Part shown: one piece after another, positions 1 to 9,477 of the stretch | Layout: the number at the start of each line of letters is the position of its first letter | How positions within the stretch are numbered: position 1 is the stretch's first letter | NCBI RefSeq assembly: GCF_010183535.1 | Contig: NC_071332.1 | Coordinates: 20,770,001 to 20,834,000, forward strand | Reading direction: 5' to 3' | Source: Caenorhabditis remanei | Taxonomy: Eukaryota > Nematoda > Chromadorea > Rhabditida > Rhabditidae | DNA length: 64,000 nucleotides | Translations under genes and position numbers: made by a program | The notes under the pieces: generated by a model | Told to the model about the DNA's origin: nothing | Databases searched by the model: none | What the model saw: only the letters and a program-made list of their open reading frames with translations

Positions 1-66
1 GAAGTCGGCTGGCTTTCAGGGGGAGTTCTGATTTTAGCGTTTGTGCTGTTGACTATTGTTTTGTAA
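1..66 (+). CDS. C-terminal tail of an unidentified protein (partial)
   Basis: The window opens in an open frame of 21 codons ending in TAA at 64-66. It is strongly hydrophobic (LSGGVLILAFVLLTIVL) and reads as a C-terminal transmembrane helix or GPI-type tail. A polyadenylation signal AATAAA lies at 97-102, at the right distance for a 3' end. The rest of the gene is outside the window, so no family can be assigned. Confidence 0.4.
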   Translation, partial: EVGWLSGGVLILAFVLLTIVL

Positions 67-102
67 GTTTTACGCTCTCTTATTCTAATTTCTTGCAATA
101 AA

Positions 103-904
103 CCTTATTTAGTAAGAAACTGTGTATTTGTCGTCTTATTTTTATCCGGAACCTATCACCCCGTATTCGTACGCGGGCAACTATTGAATAAAATAATTTA
201 TAAAACACCAATTCAAAGCTTTTTGATTTAAAAACAATATTAAACACTTCCGTGTTGTCACCACCATATAGTTAATACTGGAATACACTTTAAGTCACTC
301 ATAATTAAAACTTGTGGTATAGTACTGATGATTTTTCTATATTAAATTAGCTGAACATAAATAAATGATGGGAGAACACGCAGAGATCGACCGGTTAGAG
401 ATATGATAAGGAAAGATAAAGAGAGGGTTCAAAATGGTATGTTCAGGATACAAGCAACAGAAAAATCACAAAACACAGTTTTGTAGTCTTAAGTGAACGA
501 AAATATATTATTGCACTAAAGAAGCACTAATATGGGGAACAGGAAAGTTAGTAATTTGTTGGATTTAATAGAAGAAAATTATCATACTTGCATTCTGATA
601 CTGAGTGTTTGGGAAGATAATTTTGTCGAATTCAATGTTAGCGATTTAAGACAGTATCTATATCTACGTAACTTTCCATGATCATTAGTTCCAAAATTGG
701 GTAATCAATAGTAAGTTCTATAGAGAGCATAAAGTTATATGTTGAGATCATTCTTTGGATCATTTTCAGACTTGAGGCAGTTTTTGTTATTGGATTCTCA
801 TATTTTTTATCTTCTTGTCTTCCCGTGTAACCAAACTTCCATTGGTCTGTACTGTCTGATTTTATTTGATATTCGATTGATAATTTCTAGCAAAACCTTA
901 AAAC
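103..904. other. Intergenic, no gene seen
   Basis: AT-rich sequence. I see no coding exon with plausible splice sites. Short similarity to sequence near 1800 (GTACTGATGATTTTTCTATAT at both) suggests scattered repeat debris. Confidence 0.4.
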
Positions 905-994
905 AAGGTTTTAGAGTGTGAAGATATGAAAATTTGATCTGAAACTTTCAAGGGACCAATTGTTAGACTTTGTTGTGAATTCAACGGTTGCTGA
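905..994 (+). pseudogene. Last-exon relic of a C6-domain gene
   Basis: After an intron-like stretch matching the last intron of the C6 gene at 7235-8498, the sequence encodes GPIVRLCCEFNGC and a stop. This is the same C-terminus as the C6 genes at 4713-5941 and 7235-8498. No upstream C6 exons are recognisable, so this is a fragment of a further copy. Its 3' flank carries the MITE at 1048-1391. Confidence 0.6.
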
Positions 995-1047
995 CGTCCG
1001 GACCTTTTTTCTGAAACGTTGCCTTAAAAAGTTTGAAACATTATTGT

Positions 1048-1391
1048 CATACTTGTCAACGGGCCGAAACGGGCCGACACGGGCCGGCTCGTAACTCGCG
1101 TCAAAATGAATATCATGAGCTGAAAAATATACCAAAATGAAGATCTCAGCGAGTTCTATCTCCGTGGCCTACTACGGGCCGGATGGCTATTCGTTAATGT
1201 GCCGCGGGCCGGGAAAAAGTGCCAAAGAACGCGAAAATGGCCAAGAAAGCCATTCTAGCCCGGTCCGCGGCACATTAACGAATAGCCATCTGGAAATTGT
1301 CGAGATCTACATTTTGGTATATTTTTCAGCTCATAATATTCATTTTGACGCGAGTTACGAGCCGGCCCGTTTCGGCCCGTTGACAAGTATG
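1048..1391. mobile_element. 344-bp palindromic MITE, hAT-like (8-bp target duplication)
   Basis: The ends are inverted repeats beginning CATACTTGTCAACGGGCC, and the inverted homology extends over almost the whole element, including the GGGCCG blocks and the segment with ATTCGTTAATGTGCCGCGG. It is flanked by ATTATTGT on both sides (1040-1047 and 1392-1399). The homologous empty site downstream of the C6 gene near 5985 reads ATTATTGACCTTAAC, confirming the insertion point. An 8-bp duplication fits hAT-type nonautonomous elements. Confidence 0.8.
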
Positions 1392-1499
1392 ATTATTGTC
1401 CTTAACATTAATAGCGTTATTTTTTGCAAATAAATTTAATTGAATACTTTATAAGTTAACTATTCAAATATTTTTAAATTTATGATAATACTAAACAGT

Positions 1500-1712
1500 C
1501 CTAAGTAGTCAGAACCACATATAGTTAACATTATTGCAATTTTCCGTCTCGGCCAACCCTACTTTTCAACATGACCTTCATTACTATCTATCCCTACCAA
1601 TTTTTTTGTGTTCTCATTTTTCCGTCCATCATGATTCCCCCACTAAATCTCGCCATCCTTCTCACAATTCCGTTTTCCCTTAATGTCAGTTCATGAGTTT
1701 GAAACAAATTTT
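1500..1712 (+). pseudogene. 5' relic of a C6-domain gene
   Basis: It resembles the promoter and first exon of the neighbouring C6 genes: the TTTTCCGTCTCGG block, then CTACTTTTCAACATGACCT with an ATG at 1571, then a signal-peptide-like stretch. The reading frame does not stay open and no downstream C6 exons follow. With the relic at 905-994 it shows that the C6 array once extended upstream. Confidence 0.5.
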
Positions 1713-1860
1713 ACGGTGGTAGCTTCATTCAGTCTGCACACCTTTTGCTATAACTTCAATGTCATTTCTGAAAATAAGTCAAAACTGGAAAACAAACAGA
1801 TTCAGCCATTCATATTTTGAAATTTGTGATTTAGTACTGATGATTTTTCTATATATTTTC

Positions 1861-2257
1861 TGTATTTTTGTAAACGAAATTGCCACCACCCTCCCCAAAA
1901 CAGTAAGGGCAATGCAGTTTGCCGATGACTTAAAAATTTTCACTTCATTCAGTAAATCCCAAACCGATAAAACCCAAGATCTCCAAAAAGCGATCGACTC
2001 CATCACCGAATGGTCTGATAATGCCAAGTTGGAATTAAATAAAACTAAAACGTATGTGTTGAGCATTGGAAAAAAATCCTTCTAAAGTAGCATATCGGCT
2101 CCAAAACAAGCCAATAAAACGCGAATTAACAGTCAGAGATCTCGGATTCATTCTCAATGAAAAACTTGATTTTAAGCTTCACTGGCGCATTGCGATTAAA
2201 AAAGCAAATTTTGCAATCTACTCTATATTTGAATCATTTTGTGAATGTGTTTTGTGA
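1861..2257 (+). mobile_element. LINE (non-LTR) reverse-transcriptase fragment
   Basis: Two overlapping frames (about 1873-2084 and 2066-2257) together read as the catalytic and thumb part of a jockey/CR1-type reverse transcriptase. The palm motif is QFADDLKIF (FADD box), followed by AIDSITEWSDNAKLELN and, after a frameshift near 2070-2085, ELTVRDLGFILNEKLDF and HW. The shift, missing ends and lack of flanking ORFs show a dead 5'-truncated copy. Confidence 0.8.
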
Positions 2258-2404
2258 TCTTTCTGTATTATAAACATGACATTTTGACCTCTCTCGAAAA
2301 TGACTAAAAATTTATTCCATTAACAAAAACGATATTTAATAAGCTTAGTTTGGCAAAACAGATAAGAAAATTAATGTTTGAGATTATAAACCTTTCCTCT
2401 CCGC

Positions 2405-3286
2405 ATGAAACTAAATACTGAACTTTTCTGTTTTTTTCTTCTGATTTCCCTCTTTTCTAATGTTAATTCCTCAATTTGCACAAACGGATTCAGCGAAATT
2501 TACAACAATTGTTATAAAATATTGCCGGAATCCTTGACAAAAGCAGATGCAAAAACAAGATGTGAGATGGATTATGGTGCTGCGATTCTAACTATTCATA
2601 ATGCTGTAAGCCCCTCTCCCTGATTTTGTCAAATCCTGAAATTTCAGGCGGACGATTTTATCTCAAAATACATGCAAGGTATCGGTGTGACTCGATTATG
2701 GTTAGGCTTGTATTGCGATCACTCCACTCCAGAATCATGCCTCTGGGATTATGGACAAGGGAATGCATTGCTGACAAATCGATTTTTATCAGATTCTCCA
2801 GATATCAGCAAAGGGCATTGTGTATATATGGATGCGAAAACTGGAAACTGGAGTAGTGTTGATTGTCAAGAGACGATGCAGTACATGTGTGAATTACCAC
2901 AGACTTTGGAGGACCCTTCCTGCGATCACAACTACTACGGCTATTGCTACTTCCCTCATTCCACTCCTCTGGCTTATGGGGACGCTCAAAAAGTTTGCAC
3001 TCAAAATAACGCGGACCTGATATCGATTCATTCCGAATTTGAAAATGTATTTGTCTTAAACATCTTCAAGACCCCTGGAGTTGTTATGATTGGTGGAGTT
3101 GCTCTGTCAAAAGATATTATTATTTGGACGGATTTTTCAAGCTCTGGTTATGATAATATTCAAAATTTTAACACTGGAAACTGTTTATTCATGAATGTTT
3201 ATACAGATAAGGATACTGATGGCTTTTGGTATGTCGATGTATGTTCTAGGTTGTCTAGATTCATTTGTAAGCGGAGAATATTATAA
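2405..3286 (+). CDS. Secreted protein with two C-type lectin-like domains
   Basis: Two exons, 2405-2605 and 2648-3286, separated by a 42-bp intron (GTAAGC to TTTCAG, phase 0), encode about 280 residues. Residues 1-23 form a signal peptide (FFLLISLFSNVNS). CTLD1 begins at CTNGF, includes the WLGLYC core and ends YMCELP. CTLD2 begins CDHNYYGYCYF, has SIHSEFENVFV and ends WYVDVCSRLSRFICKR. The Cys pattern fits CTLDs, but the EPN or QPD and WND calcium-sugar residues are absent, so classical calcium-dependent sugar binding is doubtful. CTLD2 lies in the same exon as CTLD1, unlike the lectins at 14157 and 16151. A GATA site (CAGATAAGA) lies about 45 bp upstream. It converges on a lectin pseudogene 30 bp away. 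Confidence 0.85.
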
Positions 3287-3314
3287 TTTTTTTATTTTTA
3301 TAAATTAATGTATA

Positions 3315-3895
3315 TATTCAACAGCTCGCCCCAGCTTTTCTTTTACATACAGGCCATGCAGTACTCGCACAATCGACTGAATTCCATTCACCACTTATAT
3401 ACTTCATATACATACAATTGTGGTCCGTTATGAACAATTTCCAGTTATTGTACTCTCTTGGAGTGCTGTCTATCCACATAACAAGATGACATTGTAGACC
3501 CATCTACCCACGATATTTTGTCCTTCGTAACTACTAATCCTCCAAGATAAATTGAGTCACTTTTGATTTCATCCATCGAGAGGAGGAATTTATTTTCAAC
3601 TTTGGAAAGGACGGTTACCATATTCAAACAGTAAAGTTTACAAACATCCAGGGCTTTCGAAAAACTTGCTTCCTGACTTTAATAGTAGTAACAATAGCTT
3701 CCAAAGTTATTTCTCATTTGGCTTGAATAACAATACTTATTTTTAATTATTCCGACAAAAAATTCATACTTGCCGTTGTTGAGCTAGTTTTACAGACCGG
3801 ATCCAACTTTTGGTCACAGTCCTCTCCAACCCATGGCGTACCTAATGTATCCGACACATTGTAGAACAAACATCCAACATTTGGAGATCCTGCAA
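3315..3895 (-). pseudogene. Broken, chimeric C-type lectin gene
   Basis: Reading leftwards from 3895, an exon gives SPNVGCLFYNV and EDCDQKLDPVCK, the end of a CTLD1. From about 3735 a CTLD2 starts with FGSYCYYY followed by a stop, then open SKALDVCKLYCLNMV, ENKFLLSMDEIKSD, YLGGLVVTKDKISWVDG. At about 3490 the frame changes, and 3315-3490 instead matches the end of the lectin at 14157-15950 (WIDSTPREYNNWKLF, WPVCKRKAG). It therefore joins halves of two different CTLDs and carries a stop and a frameshift. Confidence 0.75.
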
Positions 3896-3925
3896 TCATT
3901 TCAGATTGATCTGCACCTAAGAGCA

Positions 3926-4345
3926 TTAACGCAAAGGGATAGGAACTTTACAAATACAAGGGAACGTTTTGAAACACTCTGTAGTTGCCCAGTTCTCACC
4001 GATTTTTATCAATATATAGTTTTGTGTTGCAGACAAACCATTATAATTCATCGGTGTCCCATCCATCCATGACACAATACTTCTTGAGGCAGCGAACCCT
4101 CCTAGCCAGATATAATCGCTATTGATTTCTTTGATGGTTTGCACATAAATATTCTCAGGTCTCGACTGAATAAACAACAAATTTCCGTTTTGATCTCCAC
4201 AGTAATCCAATAAAAATTCACCCTGAAACCCTACATTCTGATAAACCTCTTTCTTCAATTCATTTTCTTCCAAGTCATTCAAACCCTTTTCCTTTTGAGA
4301 AATGTTAAATTGGGAATCTGCAGAAATCTAAATAAAAAATAGACA
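3926..4345 (-). pseudogene. C-type lectin fragment fused to a cytoplasmic-tail exon relic
   Basis: An open stretch encodes the later part of a CTLD: DYCGDQNGNLLFIQSRPEN, YIWLGGFAASRSIVSWMDG, ENWATTECFKTFPCICK. Upstream, in the same frame, comes ELKKEVYQNVGFQ ending at a GGTGAAT donor. This resembles the exon ending VLVYQNVGCP in the membrane-protein gene at 25395-28457 (-), where a donor GTGAATGAG follows. The donor and intron appear fused into the CTLD, so this is a rearranged relic. It could still be transcribed, but no complete gene is visible. Confidence 0.6.
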
Positions 4346-4349
4346 TTAA

Positions 4350-4420
4350 TAGCTCACCGGCCCGGGCCTTCGGGCCTTGCCGGGCCGGGCCGTAAATTTG
4401 CAAGTATAGTTAGAATCAAA
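4350..4420. repeat. GGGCCGG-rich repeat fragment
   Basis: A short GC-rich block (GGCCCGGGCCTTCGGGCC) is followed by TTTGCAAGTATAG. A related block precedes the C6 gene at 9.4 kb (9245-9275: GGGCCGGAATTTTGCAAGCC) at a similar distance from the gene start. It is probably a remnant of the MITE class seen at 1048-1391. Confidence 0.4.
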
Positions 4421-4477
4421 TAATGACCACACGGGGAAAATCCTTGTGCAAATAGTTGATAGGATTAATTTTACAAA

Positions 4478-4599
4478 GTAGTTTTTAAAAACCCAAAACG
4501 TTTTCTCAACCCCATTATCACAAAAAGTTAATAACATAGTGATAAACAAGTATCGCTCTTAGTTTCACTATTTCGTCTCGGTCCGCCCTACTTGTTAAC
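4478..4599 (+). promoter_or_regulatory. C6-family promoter block
   Basis: It holds the conserved order AAAACCCAAAACG, TTTTCTCAACCC, ATTATCACA, then AGTGATAAACAAGTATC (box at 4540-4554), then a pyrimidine-rich TTTCGTCTCGGTCYGCCCTAC just before the ATG. The same block recurs upstream of the C6 genes at 7.2 and 9.4 kb and of the relics at 11.1 and 11.4 kb. TGATAA is a GATA-factor core and the overlapping ATAAACA a forkhead core (inference from known motifs). Confidence 0.6.
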
Positions 4600-4712
4600 A
4601 TGACCTCCTTTACTATTTATCCTAACCACTTTTTATTTGTGTTCTCATTTTCTTCTATTATCATGTTATTCCCACTAATTTCCCCTTTCTCCTAACAATA
4701 CCTTTTGTTCAA

Positions 4713-5941
4713 ATGTGTATTCGAATGATACCTCCAGAAGACGTATCGGTTGGTTCAATATCTGCTACTCAATCTATTACTCAAGCTTCTCCAATAACAA
4801 CTGTACAATGTACTGCGTCATCATGCCAAACATCAACGACTACACCGGTAAGAGTGACCCCTGTAATGGTTTCTCCTGTAGCCACAGTTACTGAAACTGT
4901 TGCACCTGTAACCACAGCACCTGTAACTGTTGCACCTGTAACCACAGCAACTGTGACGATGGCTCCCACGTGTAAGTAGAATCCACCAATTTCTATTGAA
5001 TATTTGGACTTTATTTCAGTGTGCACAAAATGTGATATAGCTGCGATCGCACCAGTGATGGAAGCCAACACAGTTTTTGAGAATACGTGAGCTCTTTTTG
5101 AGAATACGTGAGCTCGTAAATAACAAAAATAAAAATATTGAAACGGTTTCAGAAATACAGTAGGAGTCGATGGGTGCACACAAACCAATGCGATATGCAG
5201 AAGAACCGATGATCAAGTCTGTACAGTCACTTTATCTGTAAGTGAAGAGAAATTACCCAGAATTTTTGTCTCGGAAACCCTTCCAGGCAACAAATGCTGC
5301 TGGGACTTCTACTATTTCCAGTGCTATGAATGTGAAACAAGTCAGTGGATTGCTCACTTGTCAGGCTGATGGTACCTACTCCAGTGGCTCAGTGTAAGTG
5401 AAATTCAGTGTCCATTTAATAGCAGATATAGTTTTTAGCACAGGAATCACCAAACTTTTGTGCACTTTTGATACATGCGTACCTGGTAAGAGCGGATTTT
5501 ATTTTTTGTAGCATTTTAATTGTGTTTCAGCTTGCGCTACATGTGACACAGAAGCTGTCAAACCATTGATGAATCCACCCAATTCAGACTTTGATTTATT
5601 GTGATTTTCAACATTTTTAGGCTTATTTTGCCTTATTCATCAATACTTTGCAGCGATATTACCCCTGCTGGGCAAACATGCAAGAGAATCGTTGTTGGTT
5701 GTCGTACCACTGTTATGACTTGTTCTTCAGTAGTTCTTTACGTGAGTTGAAGACTGAAACTGTAAGGAAACAAGCATTAAACCTACAGGCTGAGATTGGT
5801 ACAGGAGGAGAAGTGACTATCAATTCAGCTACCGGTTCGGATAGTGTGTCTGGAAATGTTGACTGCGGAACTGATGGAAAAGTAACATTCGGAATGACAG
5901 GACCTATTGTTAGATTTCGTTGTGAATTCAACGGTTGTTGA
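4713..5941 (+). CDS. C6-domain protein, copy 1; signal peptide frameshifted
   Basis: Eight exons (4713-4971, 5020-5086, 5153-5237, 5287-5393, 5439-5485, 5531-5600, 5654-5741, 5789-5941). After a Thr/Val-rich linker (PVTTAPVTVAPV) come two tandem six-to-eight-cysteine modules: CTKCDIAAIAPVMEANTVFEN through LLCTFDTC, then CATCDTEAVKP through VRFRCEFNGC. This matches the nematode C6 extracellular domain of unknown function. The conserved start at 4600 (MTSFTIYP) would supply a signal peptide, but a 1-base deletion near 4680-4690 relative to the copy at 9478 puts it out of frame, and the in-frame ATG at 4713 gives no signal. The final intron of the other copies is absent. Either a young pseudogene, a variant N-terminus or a sequencing error. 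Confidence 0.7.
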
Positions 5942-7020
5942 CACCTGAACTCTCTTTTTCTGAGACTGTGTCATACAAAGTGTAAAACATTATTGACCTT
6001 AACATTAACAGTGTTGTTTTCCGCAAATAAATTAAGTTGGATACTTTATAAGACAACAATTCAAAGGCTTTTGAATTCAAAATAATACTAAACACTCTTG
6101 TGTTGTCCTAAACATTTATAGTTAATAGCAAAGATATTATCAAAATGAAGTGGTTTTGCGAATGAAAACAACAACTTTTTATGGAAAATTTTTCGAAAAT
6201 TTTTAAAAAAATTTTAAAATAGAATAATTTGGAGGACATTTATTAATACAGAACACAGCGATGACAGTCCACAATAAATTCCTTGAAACATATCTTTATC
6301 GAGCAGTAGACGCAATTAATCATCGAAAATTTGAATAGATTGTAAAATTTTCATTGGCCGCACCTACGCGACACCTGGAAATCACAAATCGCGGGATCAA
6401 AGTGTTAAAATATATTCAAGATTTATATGTGATGGTGAAGAGTTGAGTATCAAGTGTTAATACAAAAAATGTTAGAAATAACACGGAGTGTGCATTTCTA
6501 AAACAAAAATTCAAAAATCTTTAAAAAAAAACAATTTTATTCGTTATTTCCATATTTAATTTCAACCCTTTGGTCGAGGTTTTTTAAATTAATTTTTTAT
6601 GAATAGGGAAAATAATAGCAACTGTGAAAATAATAGTTTTGGAATGGGAAAATTCCGATTAAGAATCCTAATTTTGGATTTTCTCGAAAACTCAGTCAAA
6701 AAAGTGTGTTTTTTGATCATAACTCGGTTTAAAAAGTTTCGAAAATTTTCAAACTTTTTGAAATATTTACTTTATTTCTATTCAATATATGCTAAAAAAT
6801 TCCAGCTTTCCCCGATCAATTTTTAAAAAGTTCATTTTTCGACCTATGAGCACCTACCGTACTATAGTAACCAGGAGTTGCGACCCAATATTGTGCATAC
6901 GTGTTGCACATGTCCTCATAAGCGTTTTTTGAAAGTTTGAAAGTTTGTAGCTAATTTACACGCCCTAGGACAGGATTACGCCCCCTACTCGAGTCTTACA
7001 GAGAATAAAAGCTCTCACCC
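5942..7020. other. Intergenic, no gene seen
   Basis: AT-rich spacer with A/T runs. The first 180 bp resemble the 3' flank of the other C6 copies (GCAAATAAATTAAGTTGGATACTTTATAAG), so the duplication unit includes 3' sequence. No supported exon. Confidence 0.4.
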
Positions 7021-7234
7021 TAAAGTCGTTGTTTTCGTTGGTTTTGGAAGTCGTTTTTAAAACCCAAAACGTTTTCTCAACCCTCTTCTCACATAAAGTT
7101 TATAGCATAGTGATAAACAAGTATCTCATGCTTTCACTTTCCCGTCTCGGTCTGTCCTACTTTTTAACAAGACCTCAATCACTTTCTTTCCTTTCCATGT
7201 TTTGCTGTGTTTTCAAGCTGTGTTTTCAATCATC

Positions 7235-8498
7235 ATGATATTTCGAATAATTCTGTCCACTCTCATCACACTACCTATGGTTCAAATGTGTATTGGCATG
7301 ATTCCTCCAGAAGACGTATCGGTTGGTACAACATCTGCTACTCTATCTACTACTCAAGCTTCTCCGATAACTACTACACAATGTACTGCGTCATCGTGCC
7401 CATCAACGACTACAGCGGTAAGAGTGACTCCTGTAATGGTTTCTCCTGTAACTGTAACCACAGCAACTGTCACAATGGCTCCCGCGTGTAAGTAGAATCC
7501 ACCAAATTCTATTGAATATTGGGACTTAATTTCAGTGTGCACAACATGTGATATAGCTGCGATCGCACCAGTTATGGAAGCCAACACGGTTTTTGAGAAT
7601 ACGTGGGCTCTGCAAATGTAAACAACGAAACAATAAAAATTAATACGGTTTCAGAAATACAGTAGGAGCCGATGGGTGTACACAAACCAATGCAATATGC
7701 AGAAGAACCGACGATCAAGTGTGTACAGGAGTCACTTTATCTGTATGTCACTAGAAATTTCCGAGATTTTTTGACTCGGGAAACACTTCCAGGCAACAAA
7801 TGCTGCTGGGACTTCTACTATTTCCAGTGCCATGAATGCGAATCAAGTCAGCGGATTGCTCACTTGTCAGGCTGATGGTACCTACTCCAGTGGCTCAGTG
7901 TAGGCGATATTCAGTGTCAATTTAATAGCAGATATAGTTTTTAGCACAGGAATCACCAAACTCGTATGCACTTTTGATACATGTGTACCTGGTAAGAGCG
8001 GTTTTATTTTTTGTAACATTTTACTTGTGTTTCAGCTTGCGCATCATGTGACATAGAAGCTACTAAACCATTGATGGACCCACCCGGTACAGTTTTCGGT
8101 TATAGGTAACTTTTTAATGCTTTTAGTTTTAGTTTTCCCTATTCATCAATATTTTGCAGTGATAGCACCCCTGATGGCCAAACATGCAAGTCATACGTTG
8201 TTGCTTGTTTTTACTTCGGTAACTTGTGTGCTACAATAAATTTTTATGTAAGTTGAAAATTGAAACTGTTATGAAACAAGTATTAAATCTCCAGGCTGAA
8301 ATTGGGACAGGAGGAGAACAGGTTATCGATACAATGACCAATTCAAATGGCGCAAAAGCGGAAGTTGACTGCGGAAATGATGCAAAATTAACATTCATGG
8401 GAATGTAGGTTTTTGGGTGTGAAGATATGAAAAGTTGATCTGAAATTTTCAGGGGTCCAATTGTTAGATTTCGTTGTGAATACATCGGCTGCACGTAG
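7235..8498 (+). CDS. C6-domain secreted protein, copy 2
   Basis: Nine exons (7235-7487, 7536-7602, 7655-7742, 7793-7899, 7945-7991, 8036-8105, 8160-8247, 8295-8404, 8453-8498), phases all consistent. The start at 7235 gives signal peptide MIFRIILSTLITLPMVQ. The upstream ATG used as a possible start in copy 3 is mutated here (AAGACCTC), which favours this inner Met. A short TTTVTMAP-type linker is followed by two cysteine modules (CTTCDIAAI..., then CASCDIEATKP..., DSTPDGQTC, ending FRCEYIGCT). C6 domains occur in tandem in nematode secreted proteins of unknown function. It lies between copies 1 and 3 in the same orientation with its own promoter block. Confidence 0.8.
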
Positions 8499-8579
8499 CC
8501 AACGTTTTCCTATTGGATACCCTCTTGTTTGGCCACCAAAGGCAATCCGATGATTGGTTTTCCACACAAAACTAGAACC

Positions 8580-9290
8580 ATCTGTGCCTTTGGTTATCTC
8601 TTGTTAAATATATTCCTAAACTTTTTATCATTATTTTATGTTGTATCTGGCATATATTAAATTATTCCAATTCAAACTCCCAATAAAATTTTGCTGACGC
8701 CGAAGCTAAATTTTTCTGAAACGTAGTCTTACAAAGCTTAAAAAATTATTCTCCTTAACATTAAAAAACTACACATCGTTTTCCGCGAATAATTAAGTTG
8801 GATACTTTAAACGACAACAATTCAATGGTTTTTAAATTTAAACTAATACTAAACACTCTTGTGCTTTTATAACCATATCCCTTTTGCCTAATTGTAAGTT
8901 CTATGAGTCCGAAAATAATTTCATTTAGCTTAATTCAGTCTGCACAACTTTTGCTTGTCCAGATAGCTCGGAACTTAATTTTCGCCTCAAGAGATGAAAA
9001 GTCTGTCTCTGTCCAGGTCACCGAATTCAGCTGGTTGCTCTACCCCACATTAATATTAGACTAGCGACGGGCCGGAAGTTCAGTACTGAAAAAATTTCAA
9101 TTTTTTTTTCGAAAAAATTTCTTAAGAACGATTTTTTGTAGGTTTTGAAGGTTTTTGAGAAATAATCTTTAGGAAAAATATGACAACTTTTCAGAAAATA
9201 ATTCTTTGGAAAAAAATTGTAGTGAAAAAAGTTCAAAAATTCAAACCCGGGCCGGAATTTTGCAAGCCTGATTATTATCTCCTCATAGGA
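8580..9290. other. Intergenic repeat debris
   Basis: 3' flank homologous to those of the other C6 genes (CCGCGAATAATTAAGTTGGATACTTTAAACGACAACAATTCAA) followed by AT-rich sequence with a CGGGCCGG block at 9065-9080. No exon with support. Confidence 0.35.
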
Positions 9291-9477
9291 ATAATTTTAC
9301 AAAACAATTTTGAAAAACCCAAAAAGTTTACTCACACAATATCACATAAAGTAAATAGCATTGAGATAAACAAGTATCTCATGCTTTTACTTTCGGTCTG
9401 TCCTACTTTTTAACATGACCTCCTTTACTATCTATCCTTACCACTTTTTATTTGTGTCCTCATTTTCTTCTATTATC

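Noticed and set aside
67..200. Possible LTR end after the C-terminal TM fragment
   Set aside because: No matching second LTR, primer-binding site or duplication could be seen; the AATAAA alone is explained by an ordinary gene end.
5581..5600. Loss of a splice donor in C6 copy 1 (GGTACAG changed to AATTCAG)
   Set aside because: Phase analysis of copies 2 and 3 shows the exon continues past this point and ends at a later GT donor, which copy 1 also has (after 5600).
6599..6826. Open frame of about 75 codons between C6 genes
   Set aside because: Low-complexity Lys/Phe/Asn composition in AT-rich sequence, no homology recognised, no splice context.
9050..9290. A MITE bounded by GGGCCGG blocks
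   Set aside because: The two GGGCCGGAA blocks are in direct, not inverted, orientation and no target duplication is visible.
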